Shown: positions 34,073 to 44,837 of the stretch, in pieces
Layout: each line of letters starts with the position of its first letter
Numbering within the stretch: position 1 is the stretch's first letter
Assembly (NCBI GenBank): GCA_021432605.1
Contig: MU271145.1
Span: forward strand, 2,232,001-2,296,000
Origin: Coniochaeta sp. PMI_546
Lineage: Eukaryota > Ascomycota > Sordariomycetes > Coniochaetales > Coniochaetaceae
Direction: 5' to 3'
DNA length: 64,000 nt
Notes under the pieces: model-generated
What the model saw: the letters and a program-made list of their open reading frames with translations, nothing else
What the model was told of the DNA's origin: nothing
Database searches by the model: none
Translations under genes and position numbers: made by a program

Positions 34073-35260
34073 TTACACTGCAGCGCTGACTGCGGAACTC
34101 GGCGCCTTCGCCGGATCCGGATCTTGGGTGCAGTTGGCCCGGGTGAGCGAGAAGAAATACGTTCCGTGAGCCTGCCATTAATTCGAAGGTCAGTGAGATT
34201 GTCACCAGAGAGTTGGGAAGAGTCGTGCGTATCGCACCGAAGTCACGCCAGGACTGCTTGTCCCGTTCCTGACCGCTCCAGCGTTGCAATTGATGTCCGA
34301 CTGTCCGTTGCACACGACAATATCACTTGGTGAGGGGTCTGGCTCTTTGGATATCCAGTACTCTGTTCCGCCGTGATAATAGCCTTGCGATTCCTTGAGC
34401 TGCTGTGGCACCGTGTCGTTCAACGATGTGATGCGGTAGAATGACTTGTTCGGGAAGCCCGCATCTTGGTATGCTGCAAACTCCTTGTTTCCTGCCGCCA
34501 GCCCGGCGAAGGAAAACGCGGTGACCTTACCCGGTCCCAGGGTATGAGCAATGGAGGTGCCGCAGAGAGCAACCTCAGCGCCTGACAGATTGGTCAGACC
34601 TGTCTCCCATACTATCGCTCGCCGGCTACTCACCACCAAGAGAATGCCCAGTCACTACGACTTTGTATCCAGGATATAGACGCCATGCGGCCTCAATGCC
34701 CTGAACGATGTTGTCGACATTAAGCCCACAAGCTTGTTGATATCCCTCGTGGACCTAGACGCACCGTACTGGTTAGGCATCGAAGCTGATCCGGCCGAGT
34801 AAGCTACAGACCTTGCAGTCTTGACAGCCCGATGACCCAGTGATGTTGTACGGTACGAGATTTCGCATCCCATTCCTTCGATTATCTTCGTCGTCGTCTG
34901 GCCTGGTCGTCAGCTAGCTTGTATCCGGCACGGAGCTATCAGTGGTCGTACATGTTCCACGAAAAGACAACTAGCTGGAGCATCAGCGTTCTGTCACGTT
35001 TGACTGAAGAATATTTCGCAGATAGTACGCACTATGATCCATTTCCGTTGTCCGTCCACGGCAAGAAAGCCCTTTGCCCCAGTCGTGTAAACCTGCAGCC
35101 TCTTGGTCCCCTCAGGATAGGAGCAGTTGGGCATCGGGTAAGCGTCCGCCGAGAAATGTGCGCTATACACCATATTATCGAATGTCTGCTGGTCGACCGC
35201 AGCAAGGCACACGGTAGCAAGAGCAAGCGTGAACGCGAAAGCGAGCATCTTAGTAGCCAT
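34073..35260 (-). CDS. Secreted class 3 lipase (fungal lipase/feruloyl esterase fold)
   Basis: Extracellular serine esterase. Six exons (35260-35033, 34970-34952, 34897-34812, 34754-34634, 34581-34238, 34171-34073) with introns of 52-66 bp give 298 residues. The second exon is only 19 nt. A signal peptide is clear (MLAFAFTLALATVCLAA, starting at the second ATG). Family landmarks appear in order: DQQTFDNMVYSAHFSADAY, LSFRGT (oxyanion region), GSSGCQDCKVHEGY, GHSLGG with catalytic Ser about 149, SLNDTVPQ (Asp about 207) and YYHGGTEYW (His about 221). The last exon restores the terminal H..YF......C pattern (AHGTYFFSLTRANC). If intron 5 is retained the protein would stop early after SSPGVTS. Substrate (triglyceride or plant ester) cannot be told. 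Confidence 0.88.
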
Positions 35261-35753
35261 GATGGTCGAGGCCGCGTTGATTCTTTCGAACTAAGATGGT
35301 AGCCAGCTAGCGATGAGATTGAGCTTGACTTGTAGCCTCGAAGCTGCCCGCCTCTGCTCGCATAACGAGTCATTTGCCAAAATCGTCATCCAAGGCTCGT
35401 GCTAATTGAGGGGAAAGATATTGCGGTCCCTGTAATAGAGACTCACGATTTAGGCGCGACCGAAATTATGGCTGGACTAGATGAGAATTACCGGTATCTC
35501 CCGAATGTGAGACGTCCCGGCAAAGGGCAATGCATGCATATACGCCTCGACTTGCTGATGAAGGCCTATATTCCAACGCCCTACCATACACCAATGCCTA
35601 TGTATGTACAATATATTACAGGAGCACGCCTCTCCACCGTTGCGAACACCGAATATGGGTACAACGCCCCCATACTTTCCAGTATCCCAACCTTCTTCCA
35701 TGCGTGAGCTGCTCAAGCCACAAGGTAGATTTTATAGCGGTTGGGTATCCGGC
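35261..35753. other. Intergenic region upstream of the lipase gene
   Basis: About 490 bp between the lipase start and the Mhr1 stop; it should hold the lipase promoter and the Mhr1 3' end. No gene is supported. Confidence 0.5.
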
Positions 35754-36606
35754 TTAGGCTGGTATCGCGTTGGTCGGTTCCTGTGTCGCTGGGGTTTGTT
35801 CGATAAGCGGCTGTTCAAGTGCCGCTGGCGCGGCCTCCAAATCCTGAAGGGCCGTGTTATGCAGGCCCAACACATGCTTAACGTTCACCGGCCACGACTG
35901 TGCATAGGCCCGGTCAACCTCCTCCGCCCAGTAGATCGTCGCTTCGTGTAGCTCGCCCGGTTCCTGGTCCTGTGGTTGCTTCGCCCATATTCTGTTTCCC
36001 TTCCCCGATCCTCCCAAGACCGCTGCAATATCCGCGACGCTGTTCGCCTTTTGGTCGTTCAAGGCCTTACCCAGTTCGTAACTATTCCCTCTCCCCGGCT
36101 TGATAAGCTTCCTCATCTCGTCGATGGTCTCCTTGTCGCCCCACTCCAGCTCGTGTCGTTTCCTGAACTCGCGCAGTTTGTGGAGTACGGATCGACCGAC
36201 CTCTCCCTGGCCCTCGGGGAACTCTATCACTGCCATCGGCCTCCAGTAATCCTTACGTATAGATGCTGGCCTGAGCTTCTTGCCGTTGAAGGGTATCTGC
36301 CGGAGGGCTTTGTTGGCCTGCCTGCCGTCAGTTCATCGGTCATGATGAATGTGCCAACGTTCCACCAACCTTTAAGGGTGCTGTGTGAGAGTATACGACA
36401 TGATTTGAATACGTGTGGTTGAAGAGGTATATTTTCTCGGCATAGCTGACATCTGGCTTTGGTCCCTTTCGTCCCTTGGGTGTCGGTTTGGGTGTAGGAT
36501 CTGGTTTGGTACGGCCCATTCGGGCTCTGGTATGGGCTGCTCGAACCGAAAGACGTGGTAGGCCAGCCACCAGCCGGCCAATTGAGAAGGAGGATGTCGA
36601 GTTCAT
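35754..36606 (-). CDS. mhr1: Mitochondrial large-ribosomal protein mL67 / recombination protein Mhr1
   Basis: Mitochondrial protein; in yeast Mhr1 works in mtDNA homologous pairing and is also the mitoribosome protein mL67. Two exons (36606-36371/36370 boundary, i.e. 36606-36370, and 36317-35754) with a 52-bp intron give 266 residues. The N-terminus is an Arg/Ser-rich presequence (MNSTSSFSIGRLVAGLPRLS), followed by a Pro/Lys-rich stretch and then EKIYLFNHTYSNHVVYSH. The join gives APLKANKALRQIPFNGKKLR and PASIRKDYWRPMAVIEFPEG, the family core (Y.F....T..VVYS, then GKK..P..IRKD.W.P). Residues about 105-170 are charged and helical; the C-terminus is Ala/Glu/Pro-rich. Divergent from hsp98. Confidence 0.9.
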
Positions 36607-36828
36607 GGTTATCAGAGTCGCGCGACTTGATCGCAGCTGCTAGACGTGTGGTCCTGCTGCAGTTCGCGATGTTCAGGCAAGCCGTAAAAATTCCGGGAGC
36701 TGCGACTAGCTAGTCGAACATGATTGGTCAAAACAAGCAGCTGTCGGCCATCGGTTTTTCCGAGCGGCGGAAACAGCCGCTGTGTGGGGGGCTCACCAGC
36801 CTCACGAGGCGGACTTGGCTGACTGTAA

Positions 36829-36833
36829 CCCCT
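36829..36833 (+). promoter_or_regulatory. STRE-like CCCCT element upstream of hsp98
   Basis: The pentamer CCCCT, the stress-response element core bound by Msn2/Seb1-type zinc-finger factors, occurs about 510 bp before the hsp98 start. A five-base match is weak evidence on its own. Confidence 0.25.
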
Positions 36834-36856
36834 CGTTGTGGCTGGTGCTGCCGAAT

Positions 36857-37165
36857 TTAGCGTGCGTTGAACTCCAATGGGATCAGATCAAGAATGCGGG
36901 GCATCGCCGGAGCTTGTTTCCAGTGCATTCTACACAGTAGCTTGGCGATGATATCAGTCGAATCGCTCTGCTGCTTCCTGAACCATCTGGGCCCCACGAG
37001 AGAATCATCCCACCTTCTCGAGACGGCCAGTTCGGGATAGAACATTCTCAACATCACATCACCCAGCGCTCGCTGCTCTCCACTTCTGCTCCCAGGCGTC
37101 AAGATAAATATTTCGCCTCCGTGCAACCACTCCTGCATTTCCTGTTTCCTTTCTAGACCAGACAT
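36857..37165 (-). CDS. Possible small hypothetical protein in the hsp98 upstream region
   Basis: An uninterrupted 102-codon frame from an ATG at 37165 (MSGLERKQEMQEWLHGGEIF) inside the mhr1-hsp98 spacer. It has balanced amino-acid use, no signal peptide and no recognisable domain. It would overlap the hsp98 promoter and run toward mhr1. It may be chance; transcript data or conservation would decide. Confidence 0.25.
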   Translation of the reverse strand: MSGLERKQEMQEWLHGGEIFILTPGSRSGEQRALGDVMLRMFYPELAVSRRWDDSLVGPRWFRKQQSDSTDIIAKLLCRMHWKQAPAMPRILDLIPLEFNAR

Positions 37166-37339
37166 CTTGAAAATACAGCTCTAATATACCCAACAACAAG
37201 TCTACGCTCTGCGAGTGTGACAACGAAGCACCCCATTACGCTTCAATCGAGTCTAACCACCCGACTCACAACCACGCACAAACATACATTCTATAATACC
37301 ATACCTCTTTTCCTTTTTCTTATCTAATACACGCCCATC

Positions 37340-40126
37340 ATGAATTCCAAGATGGAGTTCACAGACAGGGCCAAGAAGGCATTGGAAGATGCCATGGTCC
37401 TGGCAGAGCAGTATGCTCACTCTCAGCTACTTCCCGTCCATCTTGCAGTAGCCCTCATCGACCCTCTTCCAGATCAGAGCAAGGACCAGCAAAATGCACC
37501 ACCAGGAACAAACGCTTCTCTCTTCAGACAAGTCATTGAGAGAGCTCATGGCGATCCTCAACTCTTCGACCGCGCGTTGAAGAAGATGCTGGTCCGGCTG
37601 CCTAGTCAAGACCCCCCACCAGAGCAGGTGTCGATGGCACCGTCATTCAACAATCTCCTCCGGAAATCCATGGAACTCCAAAAGGTGCAGAAGGACACCT
37701 ACATCGCCGTCGACCATCTGATCAGTGCCCTAGCGGAGGAGACTTCGATACAGACCGCGCTGAAGGAGGCCAACGTCCCGAAGCCGAAGCTCATCCAGGA
37801 CGCCATAACTGCCATCCGCGGCACGAAGCGAGTCGACTCCCGCAATGCCGATACCGAGCAAGAGAACGAGAATCTCGCCAAGTTCACTATCGACATGACC
37901 GCCATGGCACGGGAAGGCAAGATCGACCCTGTCATCGGCCGAGAGGAGGAGATCCGCCGAGTCATCCGTATCCTGTCTCGACGGACAAAGAACAACCCCG
38001 TACTCATTGGTGAGCCTGGTGTCGGTAAAACCACCGTCGTCGAAGGTCTTGCGCAGCGGATCGTCAACGCCGATGTCCCCGACAACCTCGCAGCATGCAA
38101 GCTGCTCTCTCTCGACGTCGGTGCTCTAGTTGCTGGCAGCAAGTACCGAGGCGAGTTCGAGGAGCGGATGAAGGGCGTTCTCAAGGAAATCTCAGAATCG
38201 AAGGAGATGATCGTCCTATTCGTAGATGAGATCCATCTCCTCATGGGTGCTGGCTCGTCTGGCGAGGGCGGCATGGATGCTGCCAACTTGCTCAAGCCCA
38301 TGCTTGCCCGTGGCCAGCTACACTGTATCGGAGCCACTACTCTGGCTGAGTACCGCAAGTACATCGAGAAGGATGCCGCCTTCGAGCGTCGGTTCCAGCA
38401 GGTACTGGTCAAGGAACCCTCGATTGGCGAGACCGTCTCAATTCTCCGCGGTCTCAAGGAGAAGTACGAAGTACACCACGGTGTCATCATCGCCGACAGT
38501 GCTATCGTGGCTGCCGCCAACCTTGCAGCCCGCTATCTGACATCTCGCCGGCTTCCTGATTCAGCTGTCGACCTGATCGATGAGGCAGCAGCGGCCGTCA
38601 GGGTCGCCCGTGAGTCTCAACCCGAGATCATCGACTCCTTGGAACGCCGGCTCCGGCAGCTCAAGATCGAGATCCACGCGCTGTCCCGTGAGAAGGATGA
38701 TGCATCGAAGGCCCGTCTTGCCCAGGCCAAGCAAGATGCGGAGAACGTCGAGGAGGAGCTCCGCCCGCTTCGTGAGAAGTACGAGAGCGAGAGGAAGCGG
38801 GGCAAGGACATTCAGGAGGCCAAGTTGAAGTTGGAGCAGCTCAAGGTGAAGGCTGAGGATGCCAGCAGAATGGGCGACCACGCTCGTGCTGCAGATCTTC
38901 AGTACTACGCTATCCCCGAGCAGGAGGCGGTCATCAAGAAGCTGGAACGTGACAAGGCAGCTGCAGAGGCTGCGCTCAGCGCCGAACATGCCGACACCGG
39001 CGGTTCTATGATCACTGACGTTGTCGGGCCCGATCAGATCAACGAGATCGTGTCACGGTGGACCGGCATTCCAGTCACCCGACTCAAGACTTCTGAGAAG
39101 GAGAAGCTCATCCACATGGAGAAGGCTCTGGGCAAGATCGTCGTCGGCCAGAAGGAGGCCGTTCAGTCAGTATCCAACGCCATCCGGCTGCAGCGGTCCG
39201 GCCTGAGCAACCCGAACCAACCACCAAGCTTCCTCTTCTGCGGTCCATCCGGTACCGGTAAGACGCTGCTCACCAAGGCGCTTGCTGAGTTCCTGTTCGA
39301 TGACCCCAAGGCCATGATCCGGTTCGATATGTCCGAGTACCAGGAGCGTCATTCATTGAGCAGGATGATTGGCGCACCACCAGGATATGTCGGCCACGAC
39401 TCTGGCGGTCAACTTACCGAGGCTCTGCGCCGGAAGCCCTTCTCAATTCTGCTGTTTGACGAAGTTGAGAAGGCTGCGAAGGAGGTTCTCACTGTGCTCC
39501 TTCAGCTCATGGATGACGGCCGCATCACCGACGGCCAAGGCAGAGTCGTCGATGCCAGGAACTGCATCGTCGTCATGACGTCCAACCTTGGCGCCGAGTA
39601 CCTGGCTCGTCCCAACGCCAAGGACGGCAAGATCGACCCGACCACACGCGAGCTCGTCATGAACGCCCTGCGGAACTACTTCCTGCCCGAGTTCCTCAAC
39701 CGTATCAGCTCGATTGTCATCTTCAACCGGCTCACACGCAAGGAGATCCGCAAGATCGTGGACCTTCGCATCACGGAGATCCAGAAGCGGCTGGCGGACA
39801 ACAACCGCAACGTCATCATCGACATCTCGGACGAGGCAAAGGACAAGCTTGGCGCTGCTGGCTACTCGCCCGCCTACGGTGCTAGACCTCTCGGCCGCCT
39901 GATCGAGAAGGAGGTGCTCAACAAGCTCGCCATCCTGATCCTCCGTGGAAACATCAAGGACGGCGAGAAGGCCCGCGTCGAGGTTGTCGATGGCAAGATC
40001 ACGGTGCTTCCCAACCACCAGGACAGCGATCTGGGCGATGAGGAGATGATGCTTGACGAAGATGATGAGGATGTTCTTTCGGAGCTTGCGCCGGACTCTA
40101 TGGATGAGGATCTCTATGATACTTAG
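37340..40126 (+). CDS. hsp98: Heat-shock disaggregase Hsp98/Hsp104 (ClpB family)
   Basis: Hexameric AAA+ ATPase that, with Hsp70/Hsp40, pulls polypeptides out of aggregates in the cytosol and nucleus; needed for thermotolerance. Intronless, 928 residues, the usual length. Order: Clp N domain ([20 protein letters not shown]); AAA1 with Walker A GEPGVGKT near 224, the pore loop [13 protein letters not shown] and Walker [11 protein letters not shown]; the coiled-coil middle domain about residues 410-540 ([20 protein letters not shown]); AAA2 with GPSGTGKT near 635, the second pore motif [10 protein letters not shown] and FDEVEKA; and the C-domain [20 protein letters not shown]. It ends in an acidic tail ([20 protein letters not shown]), as in eukaryotic Hsp104. 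The second ATG (MEFTDR) is a possible alternative start. No disabling change was seen. Confidence 0.97.
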   Translation: MNSKMEFTDRAKKALEDAMVLAEQYAHSQLLPVHLAVALIDPLPDQSKDQQNAPPGTNASLFRQVIERAHGDPQLFDRALKKMLVRLPSQDPPPEQVSMAPSFNNLLRKSMELQKVQKDTYIAVDHLISALAEETSIQTALKEANVPKPKLIQDAITAIRGTKRVDSRNADTEQENENLAKFTIDMTAMAREGKIDPVIGREEEIRRVIRILSRRTKNNPVLIGEPGVGKTTVVEGLAQRIVNADVPDNLAACKLLSLDVGALVAGSKYRGEFEERMKGVLKEISESKEMIVLFVDEIHLLMGAGSSGEGGMDAANLLKPMLARGQLHCIGATTLAEYRKYIEKDAAFERRFQQVLVKEPSIGETVSILRGLKEKYEVHHGVIIADSAIVAAANLAARYLTSRRLPDSAVDLIDEAAAAVRVARESQPEIIDSLERRLRQLKIEIHALSREKDDASKARLAQAKQDAENVEEELRPLREKYESERKRGKDIQEAKLKLEQLKVKAEDASRMGDHARAADLQYYAIPEQEAVIKKLERDKAAAEAALSAEHADTGGSMITDVVGPDQINEIVSRWTGIPVTRLKTSEKEKLIHMEKALGKIVVGQKEAVQSVSNAIRLQRSGLSNPNQPPSFLFCGPSGTGKTLLTKALAEFLFDDPKAMIRFDMSEYQERHSLSRMIGAPPGYVGHDSGGQLTEALRRKPFSILLFDEVEKAAKEVLTVLLQLMDDGRITDGQGRVVDARNCIVVMTSNLGAEYLARPNAKDGKIDPTTRELVMNALRNYFLPEFLNRISSIVIFNRLTRKEIRKIVDLRITEIQKRLADNNRNVIIDISDEAKDKLGAAGYSPAYGARPLGRLIEKEVLNKLAILILRGNIKDGEKARVEVVDGKITVLPNHQDSDLGDEEMMLDEDDEDVLSELAPDSMDEDLYDT

Positions 40127-40805
40127 GAGGATGGAGTCCGCCATATAAAGTCTGAAGGCATGAGTGTGGATTGATGATTGACGATGAGTTTGCGCCTGTA
40201 CTTAATTAAGCTGTTGCGATGAGTTTAGGGACAATGTCATAGAGATGGCATATGGAGTCTCGGCATTATTAGGGGTTGGGAGTCATTGGCATTAGTCCAT
40301 AGGAATAAAGGGATAAATTCCATATAACTGAGGTTTTCACAATATAACATAAATGTGATTGTATCATTCACAGCTACTTGCTGTGGCGTTCTGTTCGACG
40401 AAACGATCTACAAGACAGGGCAAGCAGACTAGACTATACGAGCAAAGCACCTGATCCACGTTGCACACAAATCCCTCGGTAAAGGTGTGGCATTTGATGT
40501 ATTTAAGGTGATGGACAGGTAAGGTAGCCAGCCCATGTCGCTGCCCTAAAGCTCGTGATCCCACACCAATGCAAAGCACTCGCACCGCCTCAAGAGACAA
40601 TGTAATCATGACGTCCCAGATCAGCTGATCGCCATGTCGACTCAGCGTCGAGTACCTCAAACTGCTATGGCTGCCTTACCTCTTCCAAGATGAATCGTCC
40701 AGTGTTCATAAACGCGAACAATGCTCAACCGTGTGCATTTTCTCCTGTGTATCAGCTATCTCGCTCACCACGGCACCCAAATACTTACTTAGCCGTCTAC
40801 ACCTC
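40127..40805. other. Intergenic region after hsp98
   Basis: About 680 bp: AT-rich hsp98 3' flank followed by the promoter of the next plus-strand gene. Nothing else is recognised. Confidence 0.5.
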
Positions 40806-42004
40806 ATGCCACCCCCAGCATTCCGCTCCACCTTCAGCAGAATGGCCACGCCACAGCTTATCTCGCCAGCAACCCTCGCCCGCTTCACAAAGGCCCAATC
40901 ATCCGTCTACGGGCCCCTACCCTCCCCTCTCACCCCGCAAACAGCCCAAACCTGGTCCCCTCCCACATCCCCCGGCGCGGGCGGCCACCGCGGCCGGTAC
41001 CTCTGGACAGACGCCTTCGGGGTGCTCAACTTCCTCACCCTGGCCGGCACCGGCACCTCCGAACCCCCCGACCGCCGGAAGGAGGCGTATCTGGTCCTCG
41101 CCGGCCGGCTGGCGGAGACGGTCCACGACGTCCTGGGCCGGACGAGGGATGGGGTTTCCAGACTACCCGGCGCGACCGACGGGGCGCCGCTGGCTGGCGG
41201 GTTGAGGATCGGGAAGGTCGAGGAGGCTGGACCGGATGGGGATGGGATGTACCACCATTACGCTACGCTGTGGATGTTTGCGTTGGACCGGCTGGGGCTG
41301 GCGACTGGGGAGGGGAGGTGGGCTGAGCTGGCTGTTCAGCTTGGGAGGGCGAGCAGTAGGTCGTTTGTTAGGCGGGAGGGGGGGAGGTTGAGGATGGTGT
41401 GGAAGGTTGGGGTGGATGGGAGGACGGTGTTGGTTCCTAGCGAGGGGCATCTGGATGCCGCGACGGGGTTTGTGGTTTATAGGTTGGTGCAGAGGGGGGC
41501 GGAGAGGTTTGGGGTCGGGGAGAGGGTGCTGGAGAGGGAGATTGAGGAGTATAGGGAGCTGATGGGCCGGGAGGGCAGGATGGCTGCTAGCAGGGATGCG
41601 CTGGATTTGGGCATGGGGTTGTGGATGTGTCACTTCTTCAGGGGGGAGGACTGGGCGGTACGGCTCGGGGAGGAGAGTTTGAGGAGGGTGCCGGCGGTTT
41701 TGAAGGGAGTCATGGCGAGAGGTGCGGAAAGGAGGCTTGCTTTCAGGGAATTTGGGACTTGTCTTGGGGTTGGTTGTTGGGGTGGGGGCGATGAGGAGGT
41801 TGAGGCTGCCGTACACGAGATATTGACCTTTTGGGAGAAGCATATGGAGGCGTCGACTGACGAGGACTTGAGGCCCATCTCGTACGTGATGTATGCGGCG
41901 GCTTTGATTCCTGGGGGTGAGTATCGCTGTTCTCTTACACAGCGCTAGGTGCTAGGCTGACCTTGACCACAGCTTTTCGGGATGGATTTCTGGACCAAGA
42001 CTGA
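40806..42004 (+). CDS. Conserved-looking fungal protein of unknown function
   Basis: Two exons (40806-41916 and 41973-42004) with a 56-bp intron (GTGAGT/CACAG) give 380 residues ending ALIPGAFRDGFLDQD. The first ATG of the frame is at 40806; MATPQLISPATLARFTKAQS at 40842 is an equally good start. Notable segments are GRYLWTDAFGVLNFLTLAGT, RRKEAYLVLAGRLAETVHDV, YHHYATLWMFALDRLGLATG, ALDLGMGLWMCHFFRGEDW and RPISYVMYAAALIPG. The mostly helical pattern recalls an alpha/alpha-barrel enzyme fold, but I do not recognise the family. No signal peptide. The coding strand is extremely purine (G) rich between 41200 and 41800, unlike its neighbours, which creates a long antisense frame that is not a gene. 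Confidence 0.75.
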
Positions 42005-42246
42005 CGTCCCAACGAGGGTCACCTAGCTACAAGAGCGCCACTTTCATGAACTCTGCAACACCGACATGAACCTCTCCTGTTTGGAAGATGCCATTGTCAC
42101 CTAGTGACTCGGCTCAAACTTCCAAAGTCCAGTGCGCAGTTTCTCGGATGCCATGACTCGTAAGGTATCCATATCCTTCCCCACCCAGATCAAGTTTGAC
42201 ACTATGGGTCATGAACGCGACCTGGACGTAACAGTGACAGCTCTCA

Positions 42247-42321
42247 GGTCCGATGGTGTAGTTGGTTTATCACGTCAGTCTAACACACTGAAGGTCCCCA
42301 GTTCAAGCCTGGGTCGGATCA
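42247..42321 (+). tRNA. tRNA-Val (anticodon AAC)
   Basis: A cloverleaf folds by hand. Acceptor arms are GGTCCGA (42247-42253) and TCGGATC (42314-42320), with discriminator A at 42321. The D arm contains GTGTAGTTGGTTTATCAC. The anticodon stem-loop is TCAGT-CTAACAC-ACTGA, placing AAC at positions 34-36. The T arm is CCCAGTTCAAGCCTGGG. No intron; 75 nt. One G-U pair is in the acceptor. Confidence 0.95.
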
Positions 42322-42326
42322 TTTTT
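42322..42326 (+). terminator. RNA polymerase III terminator of tRNA-Val
   Basis: Five T directly after the discriminator base, a normal Pol III stop. Confidence 0.8.
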
Positions 42327-42471
42327 GCTGCCGGGCGTTTTGAGTCTTGAAATTTCATAGGAGTGCCATGTGAGGATCATGGAACTACTAGGGGTATTAG
42401 AGATTGATGTATTATTCGTGTATCAACTTTTCGTTTTTTTGCGCACCCCCTTCGACCAATGACTTCCCAGC

Positions 42472-44837
42472 TTAAATAGGGCAGTTGGGCACGCCGGCTT
42501 GCCACTTGGCCTTCGCATACGGAATCAGGTAGTCCTGAGAGGTGAAGTTCTCCGACACGTACGGAGTAACCATAGCGCTGGTAAAGTTGGCTCCTAAGAA
42601 TGCAAGCACATAGGGCTCAATACTGCAAGCGGGCGACACGGTTAGATGTGACAATCATATGGTCGGATCGTTGGTAACTTACAAGTCTACAAAGACAACA
42701 TCTGCAACTTTAGGCGTCCCCGTGGTAGGTAGGTTGGCGACGCCCTGGAAGTAGTTGGGAATACGGTATGACGGTATCTTTGAGTGAGCCGTATCGTCTC
42801 CGTCAGTGCCAAAGTCGTCGGTCGTGGTGTAGCCGGGGACAAGGTCCACGACCTGGCGCCGGGAAACCCCCCGCGGCTCGGACTCAAGGCCGCGAGCCTT
42901 GATCTCCGCAAGAGGAGCGACGACGGGGTCAGCGCAGGTGTCACGGGGAAGAGGCGTAGAAGCGAACCTCTTCTTAGAGGCTCCGCCGGCGTTAAGCCCT
43001 GCAAGAAGTGTGTTTGCGAGGTCGTACGGCACATCCGGGATATACAACCAGACGTCGCGGAAGGGAGACACGATGAAGTTGTCGTCGTACGTGAAGGGGC
43101 CCTTGTACAGGTCGAAGCGAATACCACCAGTGTTGCTGTACACGTATCGCACCTTGTCGGCCCGGGCAGGGTTAACGACTGAGGTGGCAAGCGCATCAGA
43201 GAGCACAGTGAAGATGTTCTTCGGATCGTTGAAAGGAACACATGTCTGGCAATACGAGTCCGGGACACATCCGTAGAGCTCGCCAAGTTTGAGTTCCTTC
43301 CGGTATTCCGTGATGTCGTTGGTCACGCGGGTGCCCGAGTTATAATCAAATGCACCGTCATCCTGCTTGCCCACGGCATGGTATTCGAAGGTATAGCGGT
43401 TCCAGTCCAGGTATCTGCGAGAGTAGACAAAGGGAGACGTCGACGTGTTCGTAGCCTTCCTGGTCGGGTTGGCCACACCGCGGGGGTTCTTGACGCCGGT
43501 GAACCCACTGTTGGAGGAATCAAAACCGCTCATAGAGAACCAGCCAAGGGTCTCACAGTAGCGACCGGACTCCAGGGCGGTGCTGCTCTCGTCGAGGACA
43601 GCAAAGTCACGAATATGGCTATGTCCGCCAAAGATTTGGATGGGTGTCTTTGGGTGCACCTTCCGGATGGCGTCATGGATGATGCCAAAGGTGCTCCCGC
43701 CTGTTGAAGGGCGAGCAATGTTGTGCCCAAGAAGCAGGAAGACGTCGACCGGCTCGGTAGTGGAGATGGCTTCCTTGAACCAGTCCTGCTGCACCATAGT
43801 AGCGGCCTTGATGACCTTCGTGACGTTCGTGTTGCCCGTGAAGTCATAGAGGATACCGAAGGCCATTATCCTCAACCCTGAAGAAGATATTAGTATATAT
43901 GCTTCTGATGAAGGCCGAATCCTCCTCGATGAAGTCGAAGCTACACTCTTTTACTCCGCTCAGAAGCGAAAAAGTGTACTGGATATACTAGTGTGTGGCA
44001 TTTCAAGCCGATAGATAGGCGAACGGGTGAAATGGGAGAGTGAGAAGCACTTACCCTTCTGCGTGGTGAAGTACTTGTAAGTCTTTCCAATGTAATCCCA
44101 AGTTCCAGTAGCAGGGTTCAGAGCCTGGACGTTTGAGGTCAAGTACTTGTCGCCCCAAAACTTGCTGAACTCGTCAAAGACCTGGTAAGCAACCTCGGTC
44201 ACGTACAGCTCATGGTTTCCTAGCATTTATTAGACACCAGCATCGGACACTAACAAGTAATAGTGCGGTGCTCACCAATGGTCAGTAGATCGTAATCAAG
44301 TTCTTCGAAAACCTTGTTCGAGACTTCGCCGTCCGGAGTGGTGGCATCACTCAAACCGGTGCCATCGTGCAGGTCACCTGGATCGCAAGGGTCAGCAAGG
44401 AGCTAGCAACCGTGTGACGAATATCCATACCGGTATCGACGATAAGCAGGTCAACACCCATGTTACCAGCCCGGTGCTTCATATGCTTGGCGAAGGTAAC
44501 ATAGTCGCCCCAATCAGCGCCATAGTTGCGCTCTTTGAGATGGCCCTCCAGCCAGCCGTGAGTATCAGTCTAGAGGATGCTGCTCAGTACACATGCCTCC
44601 AGTTATATGCAGACTCTCCGGGACACGTACCGTGTGCATGATGTTCAACTGACCCCATTCCAGAGGTCTGGTAGGACCATATGATGCTCCAAGAGCGCCA
44701 GGCTGCATCCTCTTGACATGACGGACGTGCTCGACGTGGTTGACCGGGCCATAGCAGCTATCACTCGATCCGCTGCCACAAGCACTTGCCACCGGGAGAA
44801 TGGCGGCCAAGCCGGCCACAATGGTAAGTGACTTCAT
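42472..44837 (-). CDS. Secreted calcineurin-like phosphoesterase, 5'-nucleotidase-like (yeast YHR202W family)
   Basis: Six exons (44837-44631, 44569-44431, 44377-44276, 44219-44055, 43877-42683, 42622-42472), with introns of 61, 53, 56, 177 and 60 bp, give 652 residues. A signal peptide opens it ([19 protein letters not shown]). Metallophosphatase motifs occur in order: [36 protein letters not shown] and [10 protein letters not shown], giving the full set of metal ligands. A C-terminal 5'-nucleotidase-like domain follows ([20 protein letters not shown]). The C-terminus is formed by the last exon ([14 protein letters not shown] ... VPNCPI). Likely a secreted or vacuolar phosphoesterase; substrate unknown. 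Every exon join keeps frame and restores a known motif, so the model is firm apart from intron 4, which is longer than its neighbours. Confidence 0.92.

Larger units (their letters stand above)
36607..37339. other. Divergent promoter region mhr1 / hsp98
   Basis: About 730 bp. It should hold the heat-shock promoter of hsp98: a stress-response-like CCCCT lies at 36829-36833 and an imperfect heat-shock-like TTCCGGGAGC near 36691, but no perfect nTTCnnGAAn array was found. A pyrimidine-rich leader runs up to the hsp98 ATG. A 102-codon frame on the minus strand is listed separately. Confidence 0.45.

Noticed and set aside
39443-40144. 233-codon minus-strand frame
   Set aside because: Antisense to the AAA2 part of hsp98.
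41163-41843. 226-codon minus-strand frame rich in Pro, His and Arg
   Set aside because: It is exactly antisense to the purine-rich part of the 40806 gene; composition is an artefact of the skew.
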